DNA of 26,492 nucleotides. Origin: a virus. Location of the stretch: positions 1-26,492 of the IMG/VR virus record IMGVR_UViG_3300034190_004231. The stretch is one strand, 5' to 3'. Made by a program: the position numbers and the translations under genes. Positions 7,400 to 14,653 of this stretch are shown one piece after another. Below the pieces are notes generated by a model. That model searched no databases, was not told the origin of the DNA, and saw only the letters and a program-made list of their open reading frames with translations. Within the stretch, counting starts at the first letter, position 1; each line of letters starts with the position of its first letter.

Positions 7400-7524
7400 T
7401 GAAAAAATTAGTATTAGGATTATTTGCTTTTATTTTAGTTCTCTGTTCTATTATCTTAATGCCTTATGTTGCAGATTCTTTGTTTTTACTTTCTATAGAT
7501 TATTATCCTTTATGTGGTTATTAA
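7399..7524 (+). CDS. Small membrane peptide
   Basis: 41 residues starting MKKLVLGLFAFILVLCSIIL, one long hydrophobic stretch (about residues 3-32) with a short polar end LSIDYYPLCGY. The start overlaps the previous stop (TAATG), so translation is probably coupled. It may be a membrane anchor or an uncleaved signal; no family is known. Confidence 0.5.
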   Translation: MKKLVLGLFAFILVLCSIILMPYVADSLFLLSIDYYPLCGY

Positions 7525-7525
7525 A

Positions 7526-7957
7526 ATGTTTACTTTAACTTCTTTATTTCAAGCTGTTCAAGAAGCTATCATTGATGCTAACAGAGTAGTTGAAAAAAAT
7601 GCGTATGATATGCTTTGTAATAGGTATTTCACAGAGAAAGATGGCCAATACATTCCTAAAACCGTCAGTATGGTCTTGCCAAATGTAGAAAAAAATGGTA
7701 AAGTTCAACAACAATCATACAACATTCCAATCTTTTCATTAGTTAAACCCCATGCACTAAGCATAGACAAACTATCAATGGATTTTGAGGTTGATCTTCA
7801 TACAAAAGAAGAGGAACATATTATTGCGTCCTTGCCAAAAGGTTTATTCTCTTCTAAACGTACATCTGCTAAAGTAAAAGTAACATTTAAAGCAACAGAA
7901 CCACAAGAAGGTATAATGTTATTAAATGATAAGGTGTACAAATCTTTTCCGCAATAA
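7526..7957 (+). CDS. DUF2589-type protein, first of a pair
   Basis: 143 residues from the ATG at 7526 (a GTG four codons earlier is less likely). The order matches DUF2589: an N-terminal helix FTLTSLFQAVQEAIIDANR, a strand region with SMVLPN, IPIFSLVKPHALSIDKLSMDFEV (about 70-92), then a beta-rich end with KVKVTFKATEP. The family's function is not established to my knowledge. It starts 1 nt after the stop of the membrane peptide and is followed 17 nt later by a second, longer DUF2589 protein. The fold looks like a beta-sandwich with an N-terminal amphipathic helix. Confidence 0.6.
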   Translation: MFTLTSLFQAVQEAIIDANRVVEKNAYDMLCNRYFTEKDGQYIPKTVSMVLPNVEKNGKVQQQSYNIPIFSLVKPHALSIDKLSMDFEVDLHTKEEEHIIASLPKGLFSSKRTSAKVKVTFKATEPQEGIMLLNDKVYKSFPQ

Positions 7958-7974
7958 AGAAAGGAACTTAACAT

Positions 7975-8598
7975 ATGGCTGATGATGGCCTTGTCAACAT
8001 GAGCAACCAATTCGCAGGACTACCTATGCGAGATTTAATTGGTGGCCCATTACAAGCAGCTTGCGATGCACAAAACATGCTTGCAGCTGCTACTTCAAAT
8101 TTTATTCAGGACGTTGGATTACAAAAAACAGGAGATGGTGCTAATGCAGTAATGACTGCTCGTACTGTTGACTTTTCTTTTGATCGTCCTGCAGCTGCAA
8201 GCGCAAATGCAGCTAATGCTAGTGGAGGAACTGAAAAAGTTGATCTTAAAGTTCCGCTTTTAGCTATTATTAATACTCCTGCGCTCAGTGTAAAAGAAGT
8301 TGATGTCAATTTTACAATGTCTGTCAACTCTTCAACAAGTTCTGAGACAGATTCAGACACGGAAGCGGGGTATGAAGGTTCAGCAAGCGTTCATATTGGA
8401 CCTTTTTCCGCTAAAGTAAGTGTTCACGGTTCTGTGTCTTCTCATAGTAAAGATACTCGTAGTAGCGACAATTCTGCTAAATATGATGTAAAAGTTGTTG
8501 CTAGAGATGATGGACCTCCTGAAGGATTAATGAAAGTATTAGATATGCTTAATACAGCAATAACTCCTCTTCCTTCTTCTTCCGAAACTCCTGCTTAA
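7975..8598 (+). CDS. DUF2589-type protein, second of a pair
   Basis: 207 residues. The N-terminus (NQFAGLPMRDLIGGPLQAAC, residues 11-30) is the signature opening of DUF2589, followed by FIQDVGL. After an Ala-rich linker comes a beta-rich core: VDLKVPLLAIINTPALSV, then VDVNFTMSVNSSTSSE, a Ser-rich loop, and a last strand region KYDVKVVARDDGPPEGLMKVLDML. A good AAAGGAA site precedes the ATG. It is diverged from its neighbour rather than a recent copy. It could be a virion, assembly or membrane-associated protein, but nothing in the sequence decides. Confidence 0.6.
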   Translation: MADDGLVNMSNQFAGLPMRDLIGGPLQAACDAQNMLAAATSNFIQDVGLQKTGDGANAVMTARTVDFSFDRPAAASANAANASGGTEKVDLKVPLLAIINTPALSVKEVDVNFTMSVNSSTSSETDSDTEAGYEGSASVHIGPFSAKVSVHGSVSSHSKDTRSSDNSAKYDVKVVARDDGPPEGLMKVLDMLNTAITPLPSSSETPA

Positions 8599-8602
8599 TT
8601 AT

Positions 8603-8628
8603 AGTCCCACTACTTATGTAGTGGGACT
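8603..8628. terminator. Strong hairpin after the DUF2589 gene (terminator or processing site)
   Basis: Perfect 11-bp stem AGTCCCACTAC (8603-8613) and GTAGTGGGACT (8618-8628) with the four-base loop TTAT, just 5 nt after the stop codon. Only TTC follows the last T of the stem, so it lacks a good U-tract. It may stabilise the 3' end, slow polymerase or be an RNase site rather than a classic terminator. It also lies 20 nt before the uvsE start. Confidence 0.55.
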
Positions 8629-8647
8629 TCTAATCACTGGAAAACCA

Positions 8648-9733
8648 ATGTCTTATTTCAATCAAACATCGACCGACTGGCGATTGTCTCAGTGTTGTCA
8701 ATTTCACGATAAAAAATTAGCGAAACAATTTAATTTTGGAACAACTACAAAAACATATGCACTAAAAGAAGGAGGTAAAAAGCGCGTACAAGAAAAAGCT
8801 TTACATAATGTTAATAGACTTTACCTTATACTTGAACATTATTTTTCGAAACAACCTCGAAATCTTCGTTCTTTTCGTATATCTTCTGAGATGTTTCCTT
8901 GTTATACTTTGGATTTCACTCAAGACTGGTATAAAGAAATTTGGGGAGAAATCTCAGAGACTTTGCATAAGTGTGGAGAGATAGCTAAGTATCATGAGAT
9001 TCGTCTTTCAGTACATCCAGGTCAGTACACTGTTTTAGGTAGTCCAAAAGCTAATGTTGTAGAAAACTCTATCAAAGATTTAGAGTACCACGCCTTATAC
9101 GGTAAACTTATGGGACTACCTGCGGAAGATTTTACTATGAACATTCATTTACAAGGATTATACGGAGGCAAACATATAGATGGAATTAAGAGATTTGCAA
9201 GCAATTTCCAATATCTCTCAGACTACGCACAAAAAACTCTCTCAGTTGAAAACGAAGATAAGCCCAATGGTTATGACATCGAACACACACTCGAACTCGC
9301 AGCAAGAATCCCAACAAGAACATGCCTTGACATACACCATTACGCATGCCACAGGATGCGGCAAAATGAAAAAGTCAAAAACTCACAAGGTAAAGTTGTC
9401 AACAGAAAAATTAGGGACGAAGTTAGACATATTAGTGTAAACGATGACTTTTTTAAAGAAGCAGTAAAAACTTGGAAAGGTGTGCGACCACTCTTTCATA
9501 AATCTCAATCTTTTCCAATTGATAATGAAAATTATTGGATGAAACCTAATGCCCATTCAGATATGTATCACGACGAGGAATTAATGTCTAATGCGATTCC
9601 TATGCTTGAATATGCTGATTTTGAAATAGAAGCTAAACATAAAGAGGTTGCTGTTAATCATTTTTATGATTATATTAATGATGAACAAGATTTAGCGGGT
9701 GAAATGTTACAAACAAAAACGTTTGCTAATTAA
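8648..9733 (+). CDS. uvsE: UV damage endonuclease, UvsE/UVDE type
   Basis: 361 residues from the ATG at 8648; a GTG at 8621 lies inside the hairpin and is less likely. A TIM-barrel metal-dependent endonuclease that nicks DNA 5' of UV photoproducts. Family marks: NVNRLYLILEHY, SFRISSEMFPCYT, LSVHPGQYTVLGS, NIHLQGLYGGK, LSVENEDK and LDIHHYACH (metal-ligand Glu and His). Length is in the family range. Its last 27 nt overlap the convergent SGNH gene. A phage would use it to repair its genome in sunlit water. Confidence 0.9.
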   Translation: MSYFNQTSTDWRLSQCCQFHDKKLAKQFNFGTTTKTYALKEGGKKRVQEKALHNVNRLYLILEHYFSKQPRNLRSFRISSEMFPCYTLDFTQDWYKEIWGEISETLHKCGEIAKYHEIRLSVHPGQYTVLGSPKANVVENSIKDLEYHALYGKLMGLPAEDFTMNIHLQGLYGGKHIDGIKRFASNFQYLSDYAQKTLSVENEDKPNGYDIEHTLELAARIPTRTCLDIHHYACHRMRQNEKVKNSQGKVVNRKIRDEVRHISVNDDFFKEAVKTWKGVRPLFHKSQSFPIDNENYWMKPNAHSDMYHDEELMSNAIPMLEYADFEIEAKHKEVAVNHFYDYINDEQDLAGEMLQTKTFAN

Positions 9734-10360
9734 TTCTGCTGCTTTTAAATGAGAGCTAGGCCCTGCATGAGAACCATCTTTTGCAGGGTCTTTATGCTTT
9801 TCTAAATCAAAATGAATTGGAATGTGGGAATTAGTTAAATTTTTTAAATTAGGGTATAGATGAGGAAAACAGGATAGATGTATCTGCTCTATTCCAGCTC
9901 TTTGGCAAAGTATAATTTGTTTAGCAACTGCTCCTTCCCATAATTCTGTGACTACTTTCTGATCTGAGAAATATAACATTCCTGCTGCGTGCCATGCCGC
10001 TTGATGTTGTTTTTCGTGTTTTCTTTTATTACCTAAAATTTGTTCTGAAAGTATCCAGTTTCTATAATACTTTTCATTTTTTACTATATGATTAGCTATA
10101 ATAAAACCTTGCCACATATTTTTTCTAAAGTCCCAAACTTTCCAACGATATTCACTGGTATGTCCTATGATAATTAAATCAGGTTTTAACTTGACAGCTT
10201 CTTCAACTTGATTTAAAATAAGATATTCTGAAGCACCACTTTGAGCAAGATTTTTAATTTTCGCATCAAATTTTTTTGCTAAAATGTGCGCATAAACTTG
10301 GTCTTGATTATCAAGACCTTCTCCCTGCGTAAATGAGTCACCACAAGATACTATGAGCAT
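9707..10360 (-). CDS. SGNH/GDSL hydrolase, lone minus-strand gene in the plus-strand cluster
   Basis: 217 residues from the ATG at 10360; the frame is open further upstream to 10522, but family homology begins at MLIVSCGDSFTQGEG. Block I GDSFT gives nucleophile S9. NLAQSGASEY is block II, IIIGHTSEY sits where block III usually has GxN, and KDGSHAGPSSH supplies the Asp195/His198 of block V. The family are esterases, lipases or acyltransferases of sugars and lipids. No signal peptide, so it acts in the cytoplasm. The gene overlaps uvsE tail-to-tail (27 bp) and the next SGNH gene head-to-head (8 bp; start codons at the ends of ATGAGCAT). No Shine-Dalgarno is visible. Confidence 0.75.
   Translation of the reverse strand: MLIVSCGDSFTQGEGLDNQDQVYAHILAKKFDAKIKNLAQSGASEYLILNQVEEAVKLKPDLIIIGHTSEYRWKVWDFRKNMWQGFIIANHIVKNEKYYRNWILSEQILGNKRKHEKQHQAAWHAAGMLYFSDQKVVTELWEGAVAKQIILCQRAGIEQIHLSCFPHLYPNLKNLTNSHIPIHFDLEKHKDPAKDGSHAGPSSHLKAAELISKRFCL
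10300..10318. promoter_or_regulatory. 19-bp perfect palindrome upstream of the divergent SGNH starts
   Basis: GGTCTTGATTATCAAGACC is a palindrome with 9-bp arms around one central base at 10309. It ends 34 bp before the ATG at 10353 and lies within the minus-strand SGNH coding region (codons for GLDNQDQ). As DNA it looks like a dimeric operator; as RNA the loop would be only 3 nt. Chance within coding sequence cannot be excluded. Confidence 0.3.
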
Positions 10361-10949
10361 TGCAGAAGATAATATTGTTGTTGTAGGAAATTCTTGGTCA
10401 ATACCAAGTGATGAAGCACCAAAACCTGCATTTTCTTTATTAAACCTTACTAATCGTTGGGAGCATCCAGGCATTACTTTGGATGCACAATCAGAGTATA
10501 TCATAAAAAATAAACTTGTCAAAGCTTTTAAAGTAATTTGGCTGATTGGGCATCATCATCGTGCTGACCCAAAAGGAAACGGAGATTACTTAGTCCCTTA
10601 TGATTGGGGTGAGGGTAATATTTGGGGCAAAATGACTCGTGATATTTGGTTTAAGAAATTTACAAAAATGCCTTGGTATTGGCGAACTAATGCACTTTTC
10701 GTAAAGGCAGCTGTTGAAGGTTTTACTCCTGATAATCTTTTGTTAATTCCTATTTATCGACCAAATATTTTAGAACATAATATGTTACAACACAATTCTT
10801 GTATTTGGTGGGAATATATGCGAGATCTTGCTAAAAATTATTCTGATGGTAGGGGTCATATTAATCAAGTAGGACATACTATTTTTGCTATGAAACTTCG
10901 AGAGGAGATTGAAAACAGGTGGAAGATTTCATTGACAGTAGATGGGTAG
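10353..10949 (+). CDS. SGNH-hydrolase-like protein, divergent from its neighbour
   Basis: 198 residues. Block I is present as VVVGNSWS (residues 9-16, candidate nucleophile S14, with Asn in place of the usual Asp). IGHHHRADP lies in the block III position, and SDGRGHINQVGH (about 164-175) is the block V region with D165/H169. It is therefore a diverged SGNH member, possibly an acyl esterase or acyltransferase. The start overlaps the divergent SGNH start by 8 bp. The 3' end overlaps the oxygenase gene by 31 nt. No ribosome-binding site is visible, so the exact start is less certain than the frame. Confidence 0.65.
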   Translation: MSIAEDNIVVVGNSWSIPSDEAPKPAFSLLNLTNRWEHPGITLDAQSEYIIKNKLVKAFKVIWLIGHHHRADPKGNGDYLVPYDWGEGNIWGKMTRDIWFKKFTKMPWYWRTNALFVKAAVEGFTPDNLLLIPIYRPNILEHNMLQHNSCIWWEYMRDLAKNYSDGRGHINQVGHTIFAMKLREEIENRWKISLTVDG

Positions 10950-11476
10950 ATGCCATCGACGTAGGATTTAATGAATCTATCGCTAAAAATGCTCCTAAAA
11001 TTGTGAAAGAATGTGAGAAAAATTTAAAATTCTTTGGTAATCAATGGTATTCAGATTTTGCAGGTTACAAAGCAATTTTATTAAAACCAGGAGAAGGTTA
11101 TGAATGGCATTTTGATAATATGGATTTTATTAATGGGGTTCTTAGCTGTCCCCGGCCTAATAGATATTGGAGTCAGCTTACTTACTTAACTGATGGACAA
11201 CCTTTTGAAATCGGTGATTGGAATCCTTTAGGAGAGAGGGTTGAACAAACTGAATTTAGTGCACCAATTCCTAATAAAATACTCGCCCGAGTACATCCGA
11301 AACCTGGTGTTACTGTTGTTTTTCCTTGCTTTATGGTTCATAGAATTAGGCCAGTGGTTATTAATAGAAGGTGGGCAATAGTTAGTTTTATTGATAACCC
11401 TAATTATAAAAAAATGAACAAGAAAACTTTAGAATTAATTTTTAAAAGGTATTTTAATGAATATAATGGGTTTTAG
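10919..11476 (+). CDS. 2OG-Fe(II) oxygenase-like hydroxylase
   Basis: 185 residues, GTG start with AGGAG about 11 nt upstream. The double-stranded beta-helix iron site is visible: GYEWHFDNMD (H64, D66), then FPCFMVHRIRPV (H141) and NRRWAIVSF (R150/R151, for 2-oxoglutarate). This is the PKHD/prolyl-4-hydroxylase-like arrangement. It overlaps the SGNH gene upstream (31 nt) and the carbamoyltransferase downstream (20 nt). A hydroxyl group added by such an enzyme could be the acceptor for carbamoylation by the next gene product; that link is inference from adjacency. Confidence 0.75.
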   Translation: MEDFIDSRWVDAIDVGFNESIAKNAPKIVKECEKNLKFFGNQWYSDFAGYKAILLKPGEGYEWHFDNMDFINGVLSCPRPNRYWSQLTYLTDGQPFEIGDWNPLGERVEQTEFSAPIPNKILARVHPKPGVTVVFPCFMVHRIRPVVINRRWAIVSFIDNPNYKKMNKKTLELIFKRYFNEYNGF

Positions 11477-12830
11477 CGCGTATCATCATGATTCAGCAGC
11501 TGTAAATATTTTTAACAATTTAATTGTTGGTGGATCTCAAGAGGAAAGATTTACCCGCAAAAAGTATGATAATAATTTTCCTATTAATACGTTTCGTTGG
11601 TTAAGAAGCCAAAAAGAGCAGACTGATGTTGTTGCTTTTTATGAAAAAAGAGATTTTGTTGAAAGACAAAACATTAAAAGAGAAATTAAAAAAGCACTTC
11701 CAGGCAAATTTGATATTGAATTTTTTGAGCATCATGACTGCCATGCCATGAGTTCTATTTGTACAACTGATTGGGATAGGTGTGCAGTTATGGTTGTTGA
11801 TTCTATGGGAGGTAAATATGCTACTAGTCTTGGTATTTTTGAAGATGATAAAATAACTTGGCTAAAAAGATTTGAATATCCAAACAGTCTAGGATTATTT
11901 TACTCAACCGTAACTCGTTTTTTAGGTTTTAAGCCTTTATCTGATGAAGAAAAGGTCATGTCTGCTGCGGCATATGGCGAGCCAAAGTGGGCTAAATATG
12001 CAAAAGAAAAAATTATTAACACAGAATTAGGAGAATATACTTTACTTCAAGATCTACGTAGAGGTATTGGAGTAGGTGCCTTAGATTGGGATGTTGCTAA
12101 AAGTGCTCAAGATATCTTACAAGAATGCTTAATTAATCTTGCAAGTTGGTTACATTCAGAAACTGGTTCTTCTAAATTAGCATATGCTGGCGGGGTAGCT
12201 TTAAATTGTGTTGCTAACACGGAATTAGCAAGGTATACTGGTTTTAAAGAGATTGCGATTCAACCAGCTGCGGGAGATGCAGGATGTGCTTTAGGAGCGG
12301 CTGCTTTAGTACAAAGACCTCTTTGGGAAGGACCCTACATTGGTTATAATGACTCTTTAAATCAGAACCCAGAAGAAATAGCACACAGAATAATACAAGG
12401 GGAAGTTGTGCCCGTTTTAAATGGTAAAGCTGAATTTGGTCCTCGCGCTCTTGGTAATAGAAGTATTTTATGTTTACCAACTGAACTTAACATTTCAAAA
12501 CTTAACAACATTAAAAAAAGAATTAATGATACTTGGAGACCATATGCTCCTATTTGTCTTGACTCTGTTGCTGAGGATTATTTTGATATCTACATTCCTT
12601 CATACGACATGTTATTTGTTGCTTTTTCAGAGACTGATTTATTTAGAACTCATGACGATACAGCAAGACTTCAACTTGTCAATTCTTCAAAAAATGGATT
12701 TTTAGGAAAAATTCTAGAAATTACTACTGCACATAATCATCCTATTTTAATCAATACAAGTTTAAATGTTAAGGGTAAGCCTATCGTAAATTCTGTTGAT
12801 GATTTCAGAAATGAAATGAAAGTTTTTTAA
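11457..12830 (+). CDS. NodU/CmcH-family carbamoyltransferase
   Basis: 457 residues. Family marks: GFSAYHHDSAAV (about 5-16) and QEERFTRKKYD (28-38), EHHDCHAM with metal-binding His (about 91-98), AYAGGVALNC (about 241-250), KAEFGPRALGNRSIL (about 323-337) and ILINTSLNVKGKPIV near the end. The family transfers a carbamoyl group from carbamoyl phosphate, via carbamoyl-adenylate, to hydroxyls of antibiotics, Nod factors and, in some phages, 5-hydroxymethylcytosine. It is shorter than many members (about 550 or more), but both halves are represented. The acceptor here is unknown. Confidence 0.85.
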   Translation: MNIMGFSAYHHDSAAVNIFNNLIVGGSQEERFTRKKYDNNFPINTFRWLRSQKEQTDVVAFYEKRDFVERQNIKREIKKALPGKFDIEFFEHHDCHAMSSICTTDWDRCAVMVVDSMGGKYATSLGIFEDDKITWLKRFEYPNSLGLFYSTVTRFLGFKPLSDEEKVMSAAAYGEPKWAKYAKEKIINTELGEYTLLQDLRRGIGVGALDWDVAKSAQDILQECLINLASWLHSETGSSKLAYAGGVALNCVANTELARYTGFKEIAIQPAAGDAGCALGAAALVQRPLWEGPYIGYNDSLNQNPEEIAHRIIQGEVVPVLNGKAEFGPRALGNRSILCLPTELNISKLNNIKKRINDTWRPYAPICLDSVAEDYFDIYIPSYDMLFVAFSETDLFRTHDDTARLQLVNSSKNGFLGKILEITTAHNHPILINTSLNVKGKPIVNSVDDFRNEMKVF

Positions 12831-13495
12831 TGTGGGAACATAATAAAAAATACGATTATACATATGATATGCGTGTTGATACGTTACCAACGGGTAGAAC
12901 TTATTTTACTCCTGATGGAGACTATCCAAGTATTACTACTATTTTGGGAAAAACAGCTAATAATGTTTGGTTGCAGGCTTGGAAAGATAAGGTAGGAGAA
13001 GAAGAAGCAGCACGTATTTCAAAAGAAGCGACAGATCGTGGAACTTTAATCCATGAATTTGCAGAACGCCACTTTAATAATGAAGACATTATAAATGATT
13101 TAGTACAGGAATCATCTGATGTAATACAAATGACGCGTGACTTAATTAAAATTACTGAATCAGGTGTTGAAGAAATTTGGGGACAAGAACAGGTTTTGTG
13201 GAGTAACAAGTATAAATACGCTGGTAGATGTGATATGGTGGGTACTTGGAAAGGTAAACCTTCTATTATTGATTTCAAAACATCTAAAAAAACAAAATAC
13301 ATAAAACAAATTAAAGATTATTTTATACAATGTTGCGCATATGCAGTAGCACACAATGAGTTGTATGGAACAGGAATTAAAAACGTTGTTATTCTTATTA
13401 CCGTAGATGGCAAAGAGGCACAATGTTTTGAAACAAGTGCTGTTCCTTTTTTGCCTGAACTTAAAAATAGGCGTAATCAATATGACTTATTGTAA
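12830..13495 (+). CDS. PD-(D/E)XK exonuclease, RecB/Cas4-like nuclease fold
   Basis: 221 residues. RGTLIHEFAERH (70-81; H75), YAGRCDMVG (130-138; D135), SIIDFKTSKK (145-154; D148 and K150) and QCCAYAVAH (167-175; Q and Y) are the ordered motifs of the RecB-type nuclease domain. There is no helicase domain and no Fe-S cysteine set like that of Cas4. Phage relatives act in recombination, DNA end processing or host DNA degradation. Its ATG begins in the last base of the carbamoyltransferase stop (TAATG), so it is co-translated with tailoring enzymes. Confidence 0.8.
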   Translation: MWEHNKKYDYTYDMRVDTLPTGRTYFTPDGDYPSITTILGKTANNVWLQAWKDKVGEEEAARISKEATDRGTLIHEFAERHFNNEDIINDLVQESSDVIQMTRDLIKITESGVEEIWGQEQVLWSNKYKYAGRCDMVGTWKGKPSIIDFKTSKKTKYIKQIKDYFIQCCAYAVAHNELYGTGIKNVVILITVDGKEAQCFETSAVPFLPELKNRRNQYDLL

Positions 13496-13982
13496 ACAAA
13501 TTCCTTTGCCTATTCTTGAAGCTGATATAGAAAAAATTAAATTTTTTTATAAAAATGGTTACAATTTGTTTACTGAAAGACAGTTTAGTAATCCATATTG
13601 GAAATCTTTTGATTTAATTACAAACTCAAAAATTTCTCCTGTTTCTCAAAACCTAAAATGTATTGCTTCTTGGTTAGATTTTATTCAAAATCATACAGGC
13701 ATAAAAAATATAAAAAATTGTTACATTTCCGTTTTAAAACCAAAATGCGCCATTCCTTGGCATACTGATGCTGAAGGAGAAAAATTTACTTCTTCTTTTA
13801 TCACGTCAATTTCTACCGATAAAAGCTTTTTAGAAGTTGATAATATTAAATATACTTATAAGAATGGTTATAGCTATATTTTCAGAGCTGGTTTTAGTCA
13901 TAGGGTGTTAAACTTAAATGATGATTTAAGAATCACTTTATGTACTACGCCCGAAGAAAATCCTTACAGGAAGGAAAAATAA
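13482..13982 (+). CDS. 2OG-Fe(II) oxygenase / Asp-Asn hydroxylase-like protein
   Basis: 166 residues from the ATG at 13482; the frame is open further upstream, but that part lies inside the nuclease gene. IPWHTDAEG (91-99) gives the HxD pair H94/D96, FRAGFSHRVLN (134-144) the distal H140, and DLRITLCTTP (148-157) R150. This is the jelly-roll iron site of 2OG oxygenases, closest in look to aspartyl/asparaginyl beta-hydroxylase-type proteins. Second such protein in the cluster and clearly different from the one at 10919. Confidence 0.65.
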   Translation: MTYCKQIPLPILEADIEKIKFFYKNGYNLFTERQFSNPYWKSFDLITNSKISPVSQNLKCIASWLDFIQNHTGIKNIKNCYISVLKPKCAIPWHTDAEGEKFTSSFITSISTDKSFLEVDNIKYTYKNGYSYIFRAGFSHRVLNLNDDLRITLCTTPEENPYRKEK

Positions 13983-14093
13983 ATGTTAGATTGGTATCAT
14001 GAATTAGTTTTTCACTTTAAATTCTGGCTTAAAAAGAGAAAGTTAAAAAAACTTGATCCTTATATATACGAGGTAAATAAAAATGATGAATGA
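13983..14093 (+). CDS. Very short basic protein (36 residues)
   Basis: MLDWYHELVFHFKFWLKKRK followed by an acidic end NKNDE. It follows the oxygenase stop directly, with AAGGAAAAA as ribosome-binding site, and overlaps the next gene by 11 nt. The aromatic first half and basic second half suggest a peripheral membrane or amphipathic helix. No family known. Confidence 0.45.
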   Translation: MLDWYHELVFHFKFWLKKRKLKKLDPYIYEVNKNDE

Positions 14094-14241
14094 CTATAGG
14101 TTTAGTTTAGAAGGATTAAAAGAAACTGTAGCAAGATTACTAAAAGAAAATGATGAACTTAGAATGAAACTGCGAGTATACGAAGAAAACGTAGGTAAAA
14201 TTGCCCTTAATCCAAAGAGTAAACATGAGCAAAAGAATTAA
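14083..14241 (+). CDS. Short coiled-coil protein (52 residues)
   Basis: A leucine-heptad helix (FSLEGLKETVARLLKENDEL, residues 7-26) and a basic end. GAGGT lies 8 nt before the double ATG. It overlaps genes on both sides (11 and 17 nt). Probably a small oligomeric adaptor; function unknown. Confidence 0.5.
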   Translation: MMNDYRFSLEGLKETVARLLKENDELRMKLRVYEENVGKIALNPKSKHEQKN

Positions 14242-14419
14242 TAAGCATTTAAAGCAGTTCTTTGATGAAAAACCCTTGACTGATTGGGAAAAAAATTTTA
14301 TACTTGGTTGTATAAAAGCTCAAGATAATTCTTGGTACGGGCAACTTACTGTTAAACAGTGGAATAAAATTAAATCAATCAAGGAAAAATATGATGATAA
14401 TAATTTGGGAGACTGTTGA
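14225..14419 (+). CDS. Small unknown protein (64 residues)
   Basis: Starts MSKRINKHLKQFFDEK, basic at the N-terminus and acidic at the end (KYDDNNLGDC). The ATG at 14225 is chosen because no better start exists upstream and the overlap with the previous gene is then 17 nt. No family recognised. Confidence 0.5.
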   Translation: MSKRINKHLKQFFDEKPLTDWEKNFILGCIKAQDNSWYGQLTVKQWNKIKSIKEKYDDNNLGDC

Positions 14420-14422
14420 GTA

Positions 14423-14653
14423 GTGTGGCAAATTATTATTATTATGATGGTTGCTCTAGGAGCTGAAACAGATGCCATTGAAATTTCTCATAATAATGGT
14501 AAGCCTTTACGCTTTGAGTCTCAAGCGATTTGTTATGCGCATGTTGAGGCTAATTTAGAAAAACTTAAATCTTTTGCTTCTTCACAATTCGATGGTGCCC
14601 CTGTTAAGTCAATAACTTGTGTAAAAACCCCGTTTGGAATTAATAATGTATGA
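14423..14653 (+). CDS. Small exported or membrane-anchored protein, GTG start
   Basis: 76 residues. The N-terminal MWQIIIIMMVALGAETDA reads as a short signal or anchor, followed by a mixed domain with two cysteines (C37 and about C68) that could form a disulfide in the periplasm. GTG start with GGGAG about 11 nt upstream. Overlaps the thermonuclease gene by 8 nt. Unknown function. Confidence 0.5.
   Translation: MWQIIIIMMVALGAETDAIEISHNNGKPLRFESQAICYAHVEANLEKLKSFASSQFDGAPVKSITCVKTPFGINNV

Noticed and set aside
9761-9788. CCCTGCA/TGCAGGG inverted repeat near the convergent ends of uvsE and the SGNH gene, considered as a two-way terminator
   Set aside because: The stem is only 7 bp with a 14-nt loop, lies inside SGNH coding sequence, and has no clear U-tract on either strand.
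10361-10522. Upstream extension of the minus-strand SGNH gene by 54 residues
   Set aside because: Family similarity begins at MLIVSCGDSF; the extension lies opposite the other SGNH coding region and does not look like a domain or signal peptide.
12244-12705. Antisense and alternate-frame open frames inside the carbamoyltransferase gene
   Set aside because: The conserved carbamoyltransferase motifs are in the 11457 frame; the others are shadows.
13407-13481. Upstream extension of the 2OG oxygenase-like gene
   Set aside because: It overlaps the end of the exonuclease gene, and the ATG at 13482 gives a 14-nt overlap like the other gene junctions.
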